A DNA stretch of 64,000 bases, from contig CM043971.1 in NCBI GenBank assembly GCA_014529385.2, positions 98,262,985 through 98,326,984 on the forward strand. The letters are read 5' to 3'. This stretch comes from Adiantum capillus-veneris. Lineage: Eukaryota > Streptophyta > Polypodiopsida > Polypodiales > Pteridaceae. Position numbers and translations under genes: made by a program. Below are positions 21,175 to 31,558 of this stretch, piece by piece. The notes under the pieces are model-generated. The model was not told where the DNA came from, ran no database searches, and saw only the letters and a program-made list of their open reading frames with translations. How positions within the stretch are numbered: the first letter of the stretch is position 1; each line of letters opens with the position of its first letter.

Positions 21175-22784
21175 TCATACCTTTTGGAACAATGTCGTCA
21201 CCCTTTGAAGCCAATTATTCCAAGTTGTAATGGGTGAAGACTTTGACCAATAGTTTTTTGCCACCCTAGATGTTTCATCTAGTTGCAAGGGTAGTAAGGT
21301 ACTCTCCCATGATTTTACTTGAAATGTTATTTTAGGTGATGAATTTACAATGGGAGGTGCTATTCTTTCCTTGTGTTTTTGTACATTTTTGGTGATAGGT
21401 GGAATTTGTGAAGAAGTTTGTGTTTTTGTAGAAGAACTACATGAAGAGCAAGAAGCTTCATTTGTTTTTCCTATGTTTGAGACGAGCAAGACAAGTCGTT
21501 CTCGCTTGGGTATCCAAACTAGCTTTGGATCAAGTGTACAATATTCAGTGATCTTTCCCTTCCCAGAATCTTCAATCGGCTTTATTGTTACATGATTTGA
21601 CTCACATGGTGTATATGTGAAAGGTAAGAACACAGTTTACGTTTAGGCACCCATATTTGCTCATTCCCTTCATAGTAGCCTTGGGCTTCCAATAGTCGTT
21701 TAGGAATCCAACACAATGTTTTCTTATATTTCTTGGAGCAAGTGGGGCGTCTCTTACAAGGCTTCTGTTTTTTAGCGTAAAAAATGATCACTAAAGAAGC
21801 TTTAGGGACCCATTTGTATGTTTTATTTGTTATATTATGATGAGTCTTCTGTGTCTTGTGCTTTGTTTCAGCTATAGAAGTTGAAGCTCTAGAGGGTTGG
21901 GCTATAAGTACAGATGGTTCAACCTCTGGGACATGCAATGTTTTGGGTTCTATTTCCTCAGGAGGTGATATCTGAGGGACTATCACTTGAGTGGTAGGAC
22001 TAAGAGTTGGTTTCTGTGTTGTGACACTCCCAGTCCCCTGATCAATAGTGAATTTGGTCACTAACATCCATTTGCATCCTAGGTTTATATTGCCTTCCAT
22101 AGTTCCAGCAGGCATGAACAAAAAGTATTGAGCTACGACCTTGTTGTCCTAACTGACAGAAGTGTGCCAGGTTCCAAAAATGGTAGTTCTTTTTTTGTTG
22201 CTACCCTTGACTTTGATGGTACTCTCAGATAGAGATGGCTTTCCTAACTGACACCACACTCCATATGATAGCAGATTATATTTAGAAACTTTGTCCAATA
22301 AGGCATTATATAGCACTATCCCATAGGTGCTATTTAACTCAATAGGGTATCGTAGAGGTATGTCAAAGTCCAACCAATCATCCTTTGTTTCAACTTGAAA
22401 TGCATGTGTAACTCCAAGATTGGCCTCTTGTTGGCATCTAATACGTTGATGTTGCTCCTTAGCCTCGGCTTGAGCTTGTATCTTTTTCAATTGTACTTGT
22501 GCCTTTTTTTGATGGATGGCATGTATCTCCTCTTGGCTCAAAGGATCAAAGTATCTTTTAAATTTTCTCCCATTGAGAAATCCAATGGTTTCAACTCCAT
22601 CAAGAGTTTCCACATGAATGGTACCTTGTGGGGTGATTTTGCATACTCTATATGGTCCTTTTCTCACATATTTCAACTTTTTCTTCTTGTTATGCACTCC
22701 ATACATAAGGACTTTATCCCCAACCTTGATATCCTTGTTCTGTAAATGATGGTCAAACCATTTCTTTTTTATATCTTTCTCCAC
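21175..22784 (-). pseudogene. Element C: integrase C-terminus and W-P-K repeat tail
   Basis: Frame 22784-22149 holds the integrase C-terminal region (KDIKVGDKVLMYGVHNKKKK; KGPYRVCKITPQGTIHVETL; FLNGRKFKRYFDPLSQEE) and then a Gln/Lys/Glu-rich linker (QVQLKKIQAQAEAKEQHQ). This matches the order in element A (VGDYVLVYTLKQHAKKLKKR; QAEAKERMEKRR). The following frames (22121-21588 and 21633-21175) carry the repeat tail YKWVPK, CWIPKR, QIWVPKR, VWIPKR, embedded in Pro/Ser/Thr-rich sequence. The second protease-like domain seen in A is only weakly evident, around FDIPLRYPIELNSTYGIVLY. Frameshifts separate the pieces. Confidence 0.75.
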
Positions 22785-22865
22785 CAGTGCATTTTACACA
22801 ACCAATTATATCTTTTCATCTAACCTCTCAAGGATATATGAATGCTCAACTAAAGGGTTACCATC

Positions 22866-23700
22866 CTAGCCTTCTTGTGAAGCTACCCACAAACTAGGAA
22901 TCACAAACTCCCATGGCATAACTGCTTCTTGTCCATATACCATCTTGAATGGTGTACAATTAATAGCCACTTTGTAAGCAGTACAATAAGCACATAGAGC
23001 TGATGTCAGCTTTAAATTCCGATCTGTGCGATGAGCTTCCACTGTTTTGGTCAAGATAGAAATTAAATTCTTATTAGTGCTTTTAGCTTGGCCATTTGCT
23101 TGTGGATAATAAGGTGTAGGCTTATGGTGGGCTATCATGAAGTTTGTCATGGGTTCATTTATCACTCCATTTATAAAATGAGTACCATTGTCACTCACAA
23201 TCTCAAGGGGACAAGTAAATCATGTAGTAATGTTCTCAAAGAGAAACTTAGCAGTTGACCTTGCATCAGCCTTGCGTGTCGCCTTGGCTTCCACCCACTT
23301 TGTCACATAGTCAGTGGCAACAATAATATATTGAGATTGAGTGTTACGAGCTATCGAACTAACTGGGCCTACAAAGTCTAAACCCCATTTTTCAAATGGT
23401 TGAGTCACTTTAATAGGATGTAAGGGCATCTTATCCTTTCATTGTGTAATCTTGTAACGTTGGCATTCATCGCACCCTTTTGAAAAAAGTGATGATTTCT
23501 TGAATAAGTTAGGCCACCAATAGACCGATTGCAACACCTTTCTAGCAGTTAGTTCCCCTAAAAAATGTCCTCTAGATATACCCATGTGGGCTTCTTGCAG
23601 TATGTATAAATACTCATCCTCTTAAGCACAACGTCTAAGAATATCATCCTTCCCTAGCTTGTAGAGAGTTCCTACAATTAGAGAATAAGATTCACATTCC
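22866..23700 (-). pseudogene. Element C: integrase zinc-binding module and catalytic core
   Basis: In order on the minus strand: an H2C2 module (EAHMGISRGHF, then CDECQRYK) at about 23600-23440; the core with its first Asp (WGLDFVGPVSS) and WVEAKATRKADA (23429-23220); and VSDNGTHFINGV with the second Asp at 23198, then YYPQANGQAKSTNKN. The Glu expected in GQAE is Lys here. One in-frame stop lies between the two core blocks. The family normally catalyses strand transfer of the cDNA; this copy lacks the third catalytic residue and is broken. Confidence 0.85.
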
Positions 23701-23776
23701 TTTAATAGTTTTCAAGCTATATCCTTTACGAAGCTCCTTGGGTGTAAAACCATTAACTAAAAAGTTCACAATTTTC

Positions 23777-24396
23777 TCACTTCCAGACATGGTCTTGGGG
23801 AATTATCAGGCAATTCTCATTGATTCTAGAAGGGGCTTCACCATTGGGTATGCAAGACAAATGGTCCACCATGCCATGCATTTTACTGAGTCTCACCATA
23901 ATGGTAAAATCAAACTCAAGAAGAATTAATAACCATCGTATAATTCTTCCCATGGAACAAGGTTTATTCACTAGATACAACAACACTTGATGATCCACCT
24001 AGAAAAAAAACTTGTTGGCAAGAAGGTAGTAGCAAATTTTTTTTACTGCATAAATCTAACTAAATCTTCTTGCTCTGTAATGGTGTAGTTCCTCTCAACA
24101 TCATTAAATTGCCAACTTTCAAAGCTAATGGAGTAGTCTAATTTATGCTCTCCTGGTGGAGCTAGAACACACCCAATAACAAAAGTTTGATGCATCAATA
24201 TGCACATGGAAAATTACATTCCAATTGGGCACCCATAGGATGGGAGCACTTTTCAAGGCCTTTTCTAATAACTCATAAGCATGGTCACACTCCACGGTCC
24301 AGTGCAACTCAATAATAATCTTGTACAATGGACGAGCTATCTTGACAAAGTTTAACATAAACCACCGATAATAACCAACATGGCCCATGAACCATT
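23777..24396 (-). pseudogene. Element C: RT thumb and RNase H
   Basis: The minus strand resumes abruptly at the inner edge of the TR-GAG insertion with HVGYYRWFMLNFVKIARPLY (RT thumb). It continues through APILWVPNWNVIFHVHIDAS (RNase H start) to VDHQVLLYLVNKPC and EFDFTIMVRLSKMHGMVDHL. The catalytic RT palm is missing on this side and is also absent beyond the insertion, so it has been deleted. Confidence 0.8.
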
Positions 24397-24420
24397 TGTC
24401 AAAGTCTATGATGCGGAAGC

Positions 24421-24488
<68 letters not shown>

Positions 24489-24679
24489 TCTTGAACCAAT
24501 CAACCTTGGCAATGAATAACTGAATGTGTATACAATGGAGGCAAGGGGTTGTTTATATACAAATCCTAGTAAATTTCCCTACCCAAGATTTTAACAAATA
24601 AGTAAAATAAATACCTAAAAGCCAAACTAAATAATGGGATCACATTGGGCAGTTCACTTGAGATGCCTAAACTTTAACA
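24397..24679 (-). repeat. 3' LTR of the gag-only element
   Basis: Begins TGTCAAAG and ends CTTTAACA on the plus strand, 283 bp, with an AG tract at 24423-24486. On the minus strand a purine tract precedes the TG. The left flanking five bases are CCATT. Confidence 0.65.
24423..24486. repeat. (AG)32 microsatellite in an LTR
   Basis: Pure AG tract lying inside the 3' LTR of the gag-only element. The corresponding tract in its other LTR is 37 bp. Confidence 0.95.
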
Positions 24680-25259
24680 CCCTCTCTATAGCTAATAATG
24701 GAAATCAATAGTGAGACCAAGTCGATGAAGAAGCTACCATGGACACCCAAATAGAAGGCCTTGAACTACTGGATACACCTCGATGTTACTCTCCTCAATT
24801 TTGTACCTGAAAGTAATGCCATATCGAGCATCGGTTGCCTTCGTAGAAACTTTGAAATGTAGGCCATACTACGTCTAATAATCCCCATTCGTGAATTGTG
24901 AACATGTCACGTCCAAAAGATAAAATTCTAAAATAATGAACTATTGGAACACATCCTGTCCATAATCTGACCAACAACAATGAATTGGCTAGCCCAGCCA
25001 TAGTGTTTTAGATGTCTGATTGGTTCCCTACCATATGTATGTGCATTGAACTCCGACCTACGGGTCCAAACACCAATAACTTGAACTCCAACACAAGGGT
25101 CCAAATTAATTATAGGGAGGAGTGCTTTCCCATCTCTGCCACTCACAAGCCTCTCTCTGTCTGAAGCTAGTGGTGGCATCGTTCTTCATGTGACTAGAGG
25201 GTAGGAATCCATGCCAGTGTAGTCACCACTACACCAGTAGCCTCCTTGTTGTCCTTCCC

Positions 25260-26196
25260 TCAGTCAGTATCACTACCTTCCTCGTGTTGCTTTCTTTTAC
25301 CTTTTCCCTTTGTAGAACATATGTCTTTGCCGTTGGATTTGCAATCCTTGGCCAAATGACCATGCTTTCCACATTTGTAACAACGGTACTTTGTCCTCTT
25401 TCTAGAATCCGAAACAGCAAGTGCATCACCATCTGCTTCCATTGTCTTAGAAATCTGAATTTTGCCTTGAGTTACCAGCACGGCTTCTTCCTCAATAAGA
25501 AAAGAGCTGAGATCATCAAATTCCAGCTTTTCCTTCTTGACTTGTAGCTGTAGTGTCCTAGCCACCGTTTCATACTCTTGAGGCAACTTCGTGAGAACCA
25601 AAGTAGCTAACTGGGTACTCCTCAGTGCACTCTTCATAGCTGATAGTTAATCATGAATAACTTTAGTTTTCATAAGAAATGATTGCATGGAACTTCCTTG
25701 GGGAAAGTGGATGGCAAACAACTGTCCAAGAAGGGTGACTGCTCTCATCGTAGAATCCCAATCATACATACCTACGAGGTTGAACCACATTTTGTTTGGT
25801 AGTCTTCAAGGTCTAAATAACTAGAGAAAGGTCCTTTGTAAGAGATTCCGCAATGGCCAACATTGCCTTCGCATAAGACGCATCCCAATCAACATACGAT
25901 TTGAGATATTCGTCGTCTTGAAGGCGCGTGTACCTGTTGTGGGAATCCCGTGTGGGACGAGACTTCGAGTCATCGACAACATCCCATAAAATTTTCCGTG
26001 TGAACCAGAGTCGCATAATCAAATTCCAATGAACGTAGTTATTCCTGTTCAATTTGTCGCTGGAGCTTGAGCAAGGTAGGGCCATGGTGAAGTTTCTAGA
26101 TCTAGAACTCTGGGAACCTTCTTGCACTCCAAAGTGTGACTGCACAAACCAAGCCGCACGATCCCCAATTTCCTCGCCTCTGCCAAGCGGCTCCAC
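25260..26196 (-). pseudogene. Copia-type gag of the gag-only element
   Basis: The minus-strand frame from 26196 carries the usual plant copia gag start (DKLNRNNYVHWNLIMRLWFT; LWDVVDD). It continues through MYDWDSTMRAVTLLGQLFAI and TKLPQEYETVARTLQLQ to a nucleocapsid zinc knuckle CYKCGKHGHLAKDC (CX2CX4HX4C) and a basic tail (KGKGKRKQ). At least one in-frame stop (near 25640) and a frameshift near 25813 interrupt it. The family product packages the RNA of the element. No pol follows it within the element. Confidence 0.75.
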
Positions 26197-26455
26197 ACCC
26201 TCTGCTATCCCTCTCTAGAACTTGAAATCGCTCAAAACCACCAATTGGCCACTCAAAGCCTAGCACTCTGCACTCATCCAAGCCTTGTGATAAATCTCTC
26301 CATCAAGCTCCTCCAAAGCCTCCGTTTGACCCCTCTCTAGGCTCTAATATCCTCGCTCCAGTCATCAAGGAGAGGGGATCGTTTGAACTATCCTTGTTGC
26401 TCAAAAGCCCTATGGAACTCCTAGGGGACAACGTTTTGAAATGCTGCGTCACCAA

Positions 26456-26475
26456 GGGGGGGGGGGGGGGGGGGG
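26456..26475 (+). repeat. G20 homopolymer
   Basis: Twenty consecutive G on the plus strand, in a G-rich stretch reaching about 26,750. The length may be uncertain in assemblies. Confidence 0.85.
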
Positions 26476-26880
26476 TGGACAATGAGTGAAGGGAGGGGAG
26501 GATGGGCCTGCACTTGGAGTTTCAAAATGCAAGTTGGGAGGGGGGACTGGGCCTTGATTACGACAACGTTTCAATACACTGGGGACAGGAGGAGCAGGTG
26601 TGGCTGTCGTCGTAGGTTGGTCGGAGTTTCAAAACGCACAAAGGAGGGAAGGCATTACTGGGCGCGGCGTTTTAAAATTCTATTGGGAGGGGAGGTGGAA
26701 GAAGGCAGTGGTGTCAGCACTTTGAAAATTCACAAAGTGCCACTACAAGGGGGGAGGCATAGAGAGCCACCTTTTGGGCTTCATTTTAAAATGCTATAGT
26801 AGAGATGGGAAGATTGGAGGCTAGTGCCAGTGGGTTCCTATCTTCACGAGGCTCCTCCTCCACCAAGGGCTTCAAGACAC

Positions 26881-26894
26881 ATGCTTTGATACCA
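26881..26894 (-). other. Primer-binding site of the gag-only element
   Basis: The minus strand reads TGGTATCAAAGCAT immediately after the LTR end CA. This is the plant tRNA-iMet type with one substitution. Confidence 0.75.
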
Positions 26895-26939
26895 TGTCAA
26901 AGTTGACGATGCGGAAGTGTAGAGACCAAGGGAAGTGAG

Positions 26940-26981
<42 letters not shown>

Positions 26982-27004
26982 TCTTGGACCAATCAACCTT
27001 GGCA
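26895..27004 (-). repeat. 5' LTR of the gag-only element, truncated
   Basis: Matches the primer-site-proximal ~110 bp of the 283 bp LTR, including an AG tract at 26943-26979, then joins protease sequence of element C at 27004/27005. The upstream part of the LTR is missing. Confidence 0.65.
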
Positions 27005-27600
27005 AAGATCTATGATCAGTTATAGATCTATTTCCTAGAGGATGTGCTCGACCACTTACAAGATCAACTTGAATGACAGAGTCTTGGAATTGCAAGTAGA
27101 CATGGTTTTTAGACCAGTCATGCACCCTTTTTACTTCTGTCATGAAATTACGTCCTAAGATCATCTCAGATCACATCGTGTGCTTGGAAAAATCCATAAC
27201 ATTGAAGGTATGCCTTATTTTGTGTTAAAGGACCTTGATCTTGAGATCTTCTAGCGTCCCAATAGGTTTAACAAAAGTCCCATTGGCCATCTTTACCACT
27301 ATGTTTGTAGTCCCAAGGTGAGGTCCTCCCGTAGATTCCCATCAATTTTTAGTTACAATGCTAACCCCAGTGCCACCATCAAGGATTCCCTTCACAATTA
27401 ATCCCTTGTTTGTAATTGGTATGGTTGCATTGGATTCATCGCCTTCAAAGTATTGTTCCAACTTTGTTAACATGTATTTCAACAACAGAGTTCTCATCTA
27501 GGTTGGGTTGTGGATCTAAGTGTTCCTCCTCTATTGGCACCTCCCTAGCTTCATCCATTTGTGCAAATTGTGGTAGCCTGACTTTCAGTTCTCGATTGAG
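27005..27600 (-). pseudogene. Element C: first aspartic protease
   Basis: The minus strand contains ATIPITNKGLIVKGILDGGT followed by GVSIVTKN, then MILGRNFMTEVKRVHDWSKN and HVYLQFQDSVIQVDL. This is a retropepsin-like fold in the same arrangement as element A (ILDSGAGVAIA; ILGRPFM; VQDWGYDHIYL). The active-site triad is DGG instead of DSG, and stops occur within it. It ends at the deletion edge with the gag-only element. Confidence 0.75.
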
Positions 27601-27606
27601 GAAAGC

Positions 27607-29300
27607 TCAAAGAGCTAAGAAAATCTCAAGGTCTCCATATAGTCTAAACATGATGGTGGTTCTAACTTTTGAAGCCATGAAATCCATAAATTTGGCGATA
27701 TTTAACGGCACTTTTTGGGCTTCAATCCCTTGACATGGGGAAGATGGGATCTCCATTTCTACAATAGGGTCAGGTAATTCCTTTGTAAAAATTCTCTCCA
27801 ACAAGAAGGGAGTACGCCCAGTTCCCAATGACTTAAAGTCACTTTCTTCTTGGATGACATTAGGTATAGCTAGTGGTCTATGGTCTTTGTGAGGTTGATT
27901 TTGCATAGGGAACACTGTGTCTATAATCTAGATCTCCCTAGGTGCTAGCTCTAGATCCTTTGGGTCTCTTCTACCAAAGTCATTAATTTCTTGACTCGCT
28001 CGATCTCCTCTATAGGGTTTGGGTAAGTTCATATCTTATTCTTGGGTTCCTTGGGTCTGGCCATTGTGGCTCATGATGATCTTCCTTGTTTGTTTTCTTT
28101 CCTAGTGACCATTTTAGTCTCCATGATCTCATTTGAATCAAAATCCTCTTCAGCATCATTCATATACACGGGGTCATCACCAGTCCCTATGTTGGTCTTT
28201 GAACTGGGGTCTAACTTTGCTTCTTTTTGCGATCTATTCCTTTGTGTTTTCTTCTTCTTTTGAGATTGGGCAATTTTTGTTGTGTCTCTTTCTTTAAGAA
28301 CACAATTTTGGTTTTGGAGCATTGATCGTGTGAGTACATTTACAGGTACCACATTTGTACTTTGTGATGGACCCTTGGTAACCTCAATTAAGTTCAATGG
28401 CGTGATCTTTGGTGCATTTGGATTATTAGGACATTGGGTAATCAAATGATCCATTCCACATCAATTACATATGAGTATCGACATTGTAGTTGTACTTGCT
28501 TGATTGGTTTGCACTAGTGTGGAATTCTTTTGTAGTCTAATAGGACACTCGAGTGGACCTCCACACTCGTAGCATCGAAGAGGTGGTCTCTTGGTAGTGA
28601 AATTAATATTTTTGTCCTTGTTGTTTGGATTTCTTGGACAATCTTCAGAAAAATGTCCACCTTTTCGTCCACAACCCAAGCAATACGCCGTGACTAGTGG
28701 TATTTCATTTGGCTCTGTCATGTCAAGCTCTACCTGAGGAGCTTGTTTTTCTGTGCTTGCCAAGGAATTTTCTTTTAAAACACTGAGCATCAAGCTGTAG
28801 ATTGCTCAGTCTTGACCTTTGTACCGTCTTTGTCTTAGCTCTCCAATTAGACTGGCTTCAATTGGCTAATCTGTTGGATCTTGCAATTCTAGTTCTCGAC
28901 TATAGATCTGACCACTATAATCCATGTACAATGACCTTTATTGCATATGCACCAACTGCATGTTTTGATGGCTTGTGCAGATTTCTGGATAACCACTTGG
29001 GTTGACTTTATGAACTTCTATTTGCACTTCATCTTTGAGCTTGCAATACCTGGCTCCACTGAAATCTGTGAACATTTGGGAGTTTTCTGAATCTGACTTT
29101 ACTCTGATCAATAGCATCTTGGCTCCTGTGTTGCTTTTGCTACTCATCAAGTATCTATGGCCTTCTGAATCTGCATATAAGAACTTATCTCCATTGTAGC
29201 CATATAGCTGTAAAATCTGCTCTATTGTAGTTGTAGATGTGTTACCACTGATACTAGCTTGCTCTATAGTACTTGAATTCTCGGATCGATTTGAGTCCAT
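27607..29300 (-). pseudogene. Element C: gag
   Basis: Starts MDSNRSENSS at 29300. The first block (29300-28938) has LYGYNGDKFLYADSEGHRYL and a Tyr-rich segment. The block at 28793-28071 has zinc knuckles CLGCGRKGGHFSEDC (CX2CX5HX4C), CYECGGPLEC (incomplete) and CGMDHLITQC, then VNVLTRSMLQNQ and a Lys-rich run. The main Retrotrans_gag helical domain of A and B is missing, consistent with an internal deletion near 28800-28935. The block 27915-27607 (PFLLERIFTKELPDPIVEME) links to the protease. Several frames and stops are present. Confidence 0.65.
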
Positions 29301-30133
29301 GTTGGATTGATATACAAAAACTGTCTCCTAGCAGATTTTGGTATTGATTAACAGAATTTCTATTGTCCGTACTAGCCTAAACTGCGATCACATGTGAGTG
29401 GTCTCTATTTGTCCAACTTGAAGCTAATTTTCAATGCAATTACTTGCACTTGCCAAATTTTAGCATGCAAAAATTTGAAATTTATTTGCCATTCTATTGC
29501 TTCGAGTTGGTCTTTTTGCTCGCTTTTTCGGTTGATCTGATTCGCTTTGCATGGTGTAATTTTCTCGGCTTTGCATTTTTCGACTTGCTTGCTTTTGTGA
29601 TGTTTGCTCGGTGTGTGTGACTCTTCTGCCTTTACTTTTTTTCTTTTCTGCCTCTTTCTAGCTTCCTTTTTATTTTTATTGATTTTTTGTAAAATTTTGA
29701 AATTTCTAATTTTTTTGGTATTTTTATGATTTTTTATAGGAAAGTTTTGATTTTTTAAAGAAATTTTTTGTGAATTTTGTAAATTCTATGGAATTTTTTG
29801 AAGATTTTATGATTTATTTTTTAAAATTATGATTTTTTGATCAATTTATGATTTTTTATTGATTTCTTGTGAATTTCTAACATTTTTTTGTGAATTATCA
29901 GATCAATTTATGAATTTTTTGTAAGGTTTGTGATTTTTTAATAAATTTCTAATGAGTTTTCCTATTTTTTTGTAAATTTTTAAAACCTTTTTTTTTGAGT
30001 TTTTATTGAGTTTTTGATGTTTTAATTGTTTTTGTGATATTTAAAGGTTTTTAATGAGTTGTTTATTTTTTATAAAAAATTTGGTGAGGTTTTTTTTGGG
30101 TGATTTTCTAATGTTTTTTTTAATTGTGATTTT
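29301..30133. other. T-rich noncoding stretch, probably leader of element C
   Basis: Strongly T-rich on the plus strand (GATTTTTT and GAATTTTTTG variants repeated), hence A-rich in the sense of element C, directly upstream of its gag. No LTR end or primer site was found. Confidence 0.45.
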
Positions 30134-30253
30134 CTAGTCCTCCATGTAGTATTGTGGACTTTCTTCAAGTGCATCAATCCCATAGGCAATATTAGGGTCT
30201 AACTCATCCTCATAATCCACACAAGCAATATAATCACAACCCACTTGATTCAT
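30134..30253 (-). CDS. Small acidic ORF, 39 residues, doubtful
   Basis: An intact minus-strand frame starts at the ATG at 30253 (MNQVGCDYIACVDYEDELDP) and ends in an acidic tail. It lies at the contact of elements C and B. The composition is protein-like, but it may be a remnant of a longer frame. Role unknown. Confidence 0.2.
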   Translation of the reverse strand: MNQVGCDYIACVDYEDELDPNIAYGIDALEESPQYYMED

Positions 30254-30281
30254 AGAAGTGATTCTCTAGTTTTGTTGAGGA

Positions 30282-31242
30282 ACATGGATCATGATCCATG
30301 TACCTTTGTGACCAACTGACTAGAAATTGTCACCAAATACTAAAGCTTTCTCTTAAATACCAGAATCCTGAGTGTGACCATAAATAGACTACTAAAGTAC
30401 ATCCAAAATCAGGAAATTGGACAAATCTACAAAAAACCTTAGTAAAATTTGGGAGAATTGAACTTTTACTTTTCCAAATTCAAAAAGGGGCGAGATTTGG
30501 CTTCTACATGGAATAGAGAACCAGCAAGACAAAATCCAAGACAAAGTGCTTCCGAACATTGATCATGATCCATGTACCTTTTTGACATTTCGGATAACTA
30601 ATACATTCCTGATAACTAATAGAACATTCCTGATAACTAATAGAACAACTTTGTTGAAAGGGACCACAACAAAAAAGTGCAAAAAGTTGATCAAAACATC
30701 AAAATTCTGACAAATAGCCAAAAATCACAAAACAGACACAAAACTTTGCTTTTGGTTGGGCAAAATTGATACAAATTCAAAAAGATTTGGGGAAGAGTGT
30801 CATCATAACAAGAACTATAAGTTGACCAAGTTTCATGTCAAAATGAGAATTCACTTTGGGTTGACAAAAACTAGTCCAAATCCAAAACCTTTGATACAAG
30901 AGCATCCAGTAAACATGTTGATCCTAATGGACAAAGAAAAGGCAATTTGGCTTCCCAACATGGATCGCGATCCATGTACAAGAACTGGACCAGTGAAGAG
31001 CTTAAACCATTGGAACAAAAAAGTTCCAAAGCAAGGAAGTGAAAAGAAGTTCAAAAAGGGGTCAAAAGAGGCAAAATTAGTTCAAATAAAAAGGCCAAAA
31101 CATGGGTAGGGTTTGACTTTTGTCCACCCTAAACATACCCAAATTTTACAAAAAGCATAGACTTGAGATCTTTAGACCAAGGACTAGGTGTGGGATCAAC
31201 CATGCCATTTTTCCACTGAGGTACATGAATCGCCATCCATGT
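30282..31242. repeat. Palindrome array in the leader of element B
   Basis: Four copies of a 20 bp palindrome with half-site ACATGGATCG followed by its reverse complement: 30282-30301 (centre CATG, perfect), 30556-30575 (one mismatch), 30958-30977 (perfect), 31223-31242 (two mismatches). Start-to-start spacing is 274, 402 and 265 bp. Confidence 0.85.
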
Positions 31243-31558
31243 TCCTGTGAGATATACTGAAACCAGAATCACACCACAGCTAGAGATAGTCTGCATGATC
31301 TTGATGGTCTTTTCAAGCTTGAAATTGGACTTAAGTTGTGGGTGTTATGAGTAAAATTGTGAATTTCGTGAAACTGAGGGATAAAATTTTGTCGACTGTA
31401 AGCTTTGACTAACAGCGTGGCTATAAACTCATAGCCATCAATGATTTTTTACAGGGTGCAGGAGCTAGAGGATGCAGCTCAACAAGTAAGTCAAACTAGA
31501 GAGAACAGAAATCAGCCAATGAGGTAACAAGGTTAGGGTTTTGTAAGGTCATTTCTTC

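Larger units (their letters stand above)
24397..27004 (-). mobile_element. Gag-only LTR element (TR-GAG-like, copia-type) inserted in element C
   Basis: Left terminal repeat 24397-24679 (3' LTR) runs TGTCAAAG...CTTTAACA on the plus strand; on the minus strand a purine run (AGAGAGGG) precedes it. Right repeat 26895-27004 matches its first ~110 bp (TGTCAAAGT, GATGCGGAAG, AG tract, CCAATCAACCTTGGCA) and then stops, so the 5' LTR is truncated. The primer site abuts the right repeat. The only coding content is a copia-type gag; there is no protease, integrase or RT. This matches the plant TR-GAG class, which depends on enzymes from other elements. No target duplication is present because the right boundary is a deletion breakpoint. 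Confidence 0.7.

Noticed and set aside
24397-24511. A 115 bp LTR for the gag-only element
   Set aside because: The purine tract and TG...CA ends place the left LTR boundary at 24679. The shorter match only reflects truncation of the other LTR.
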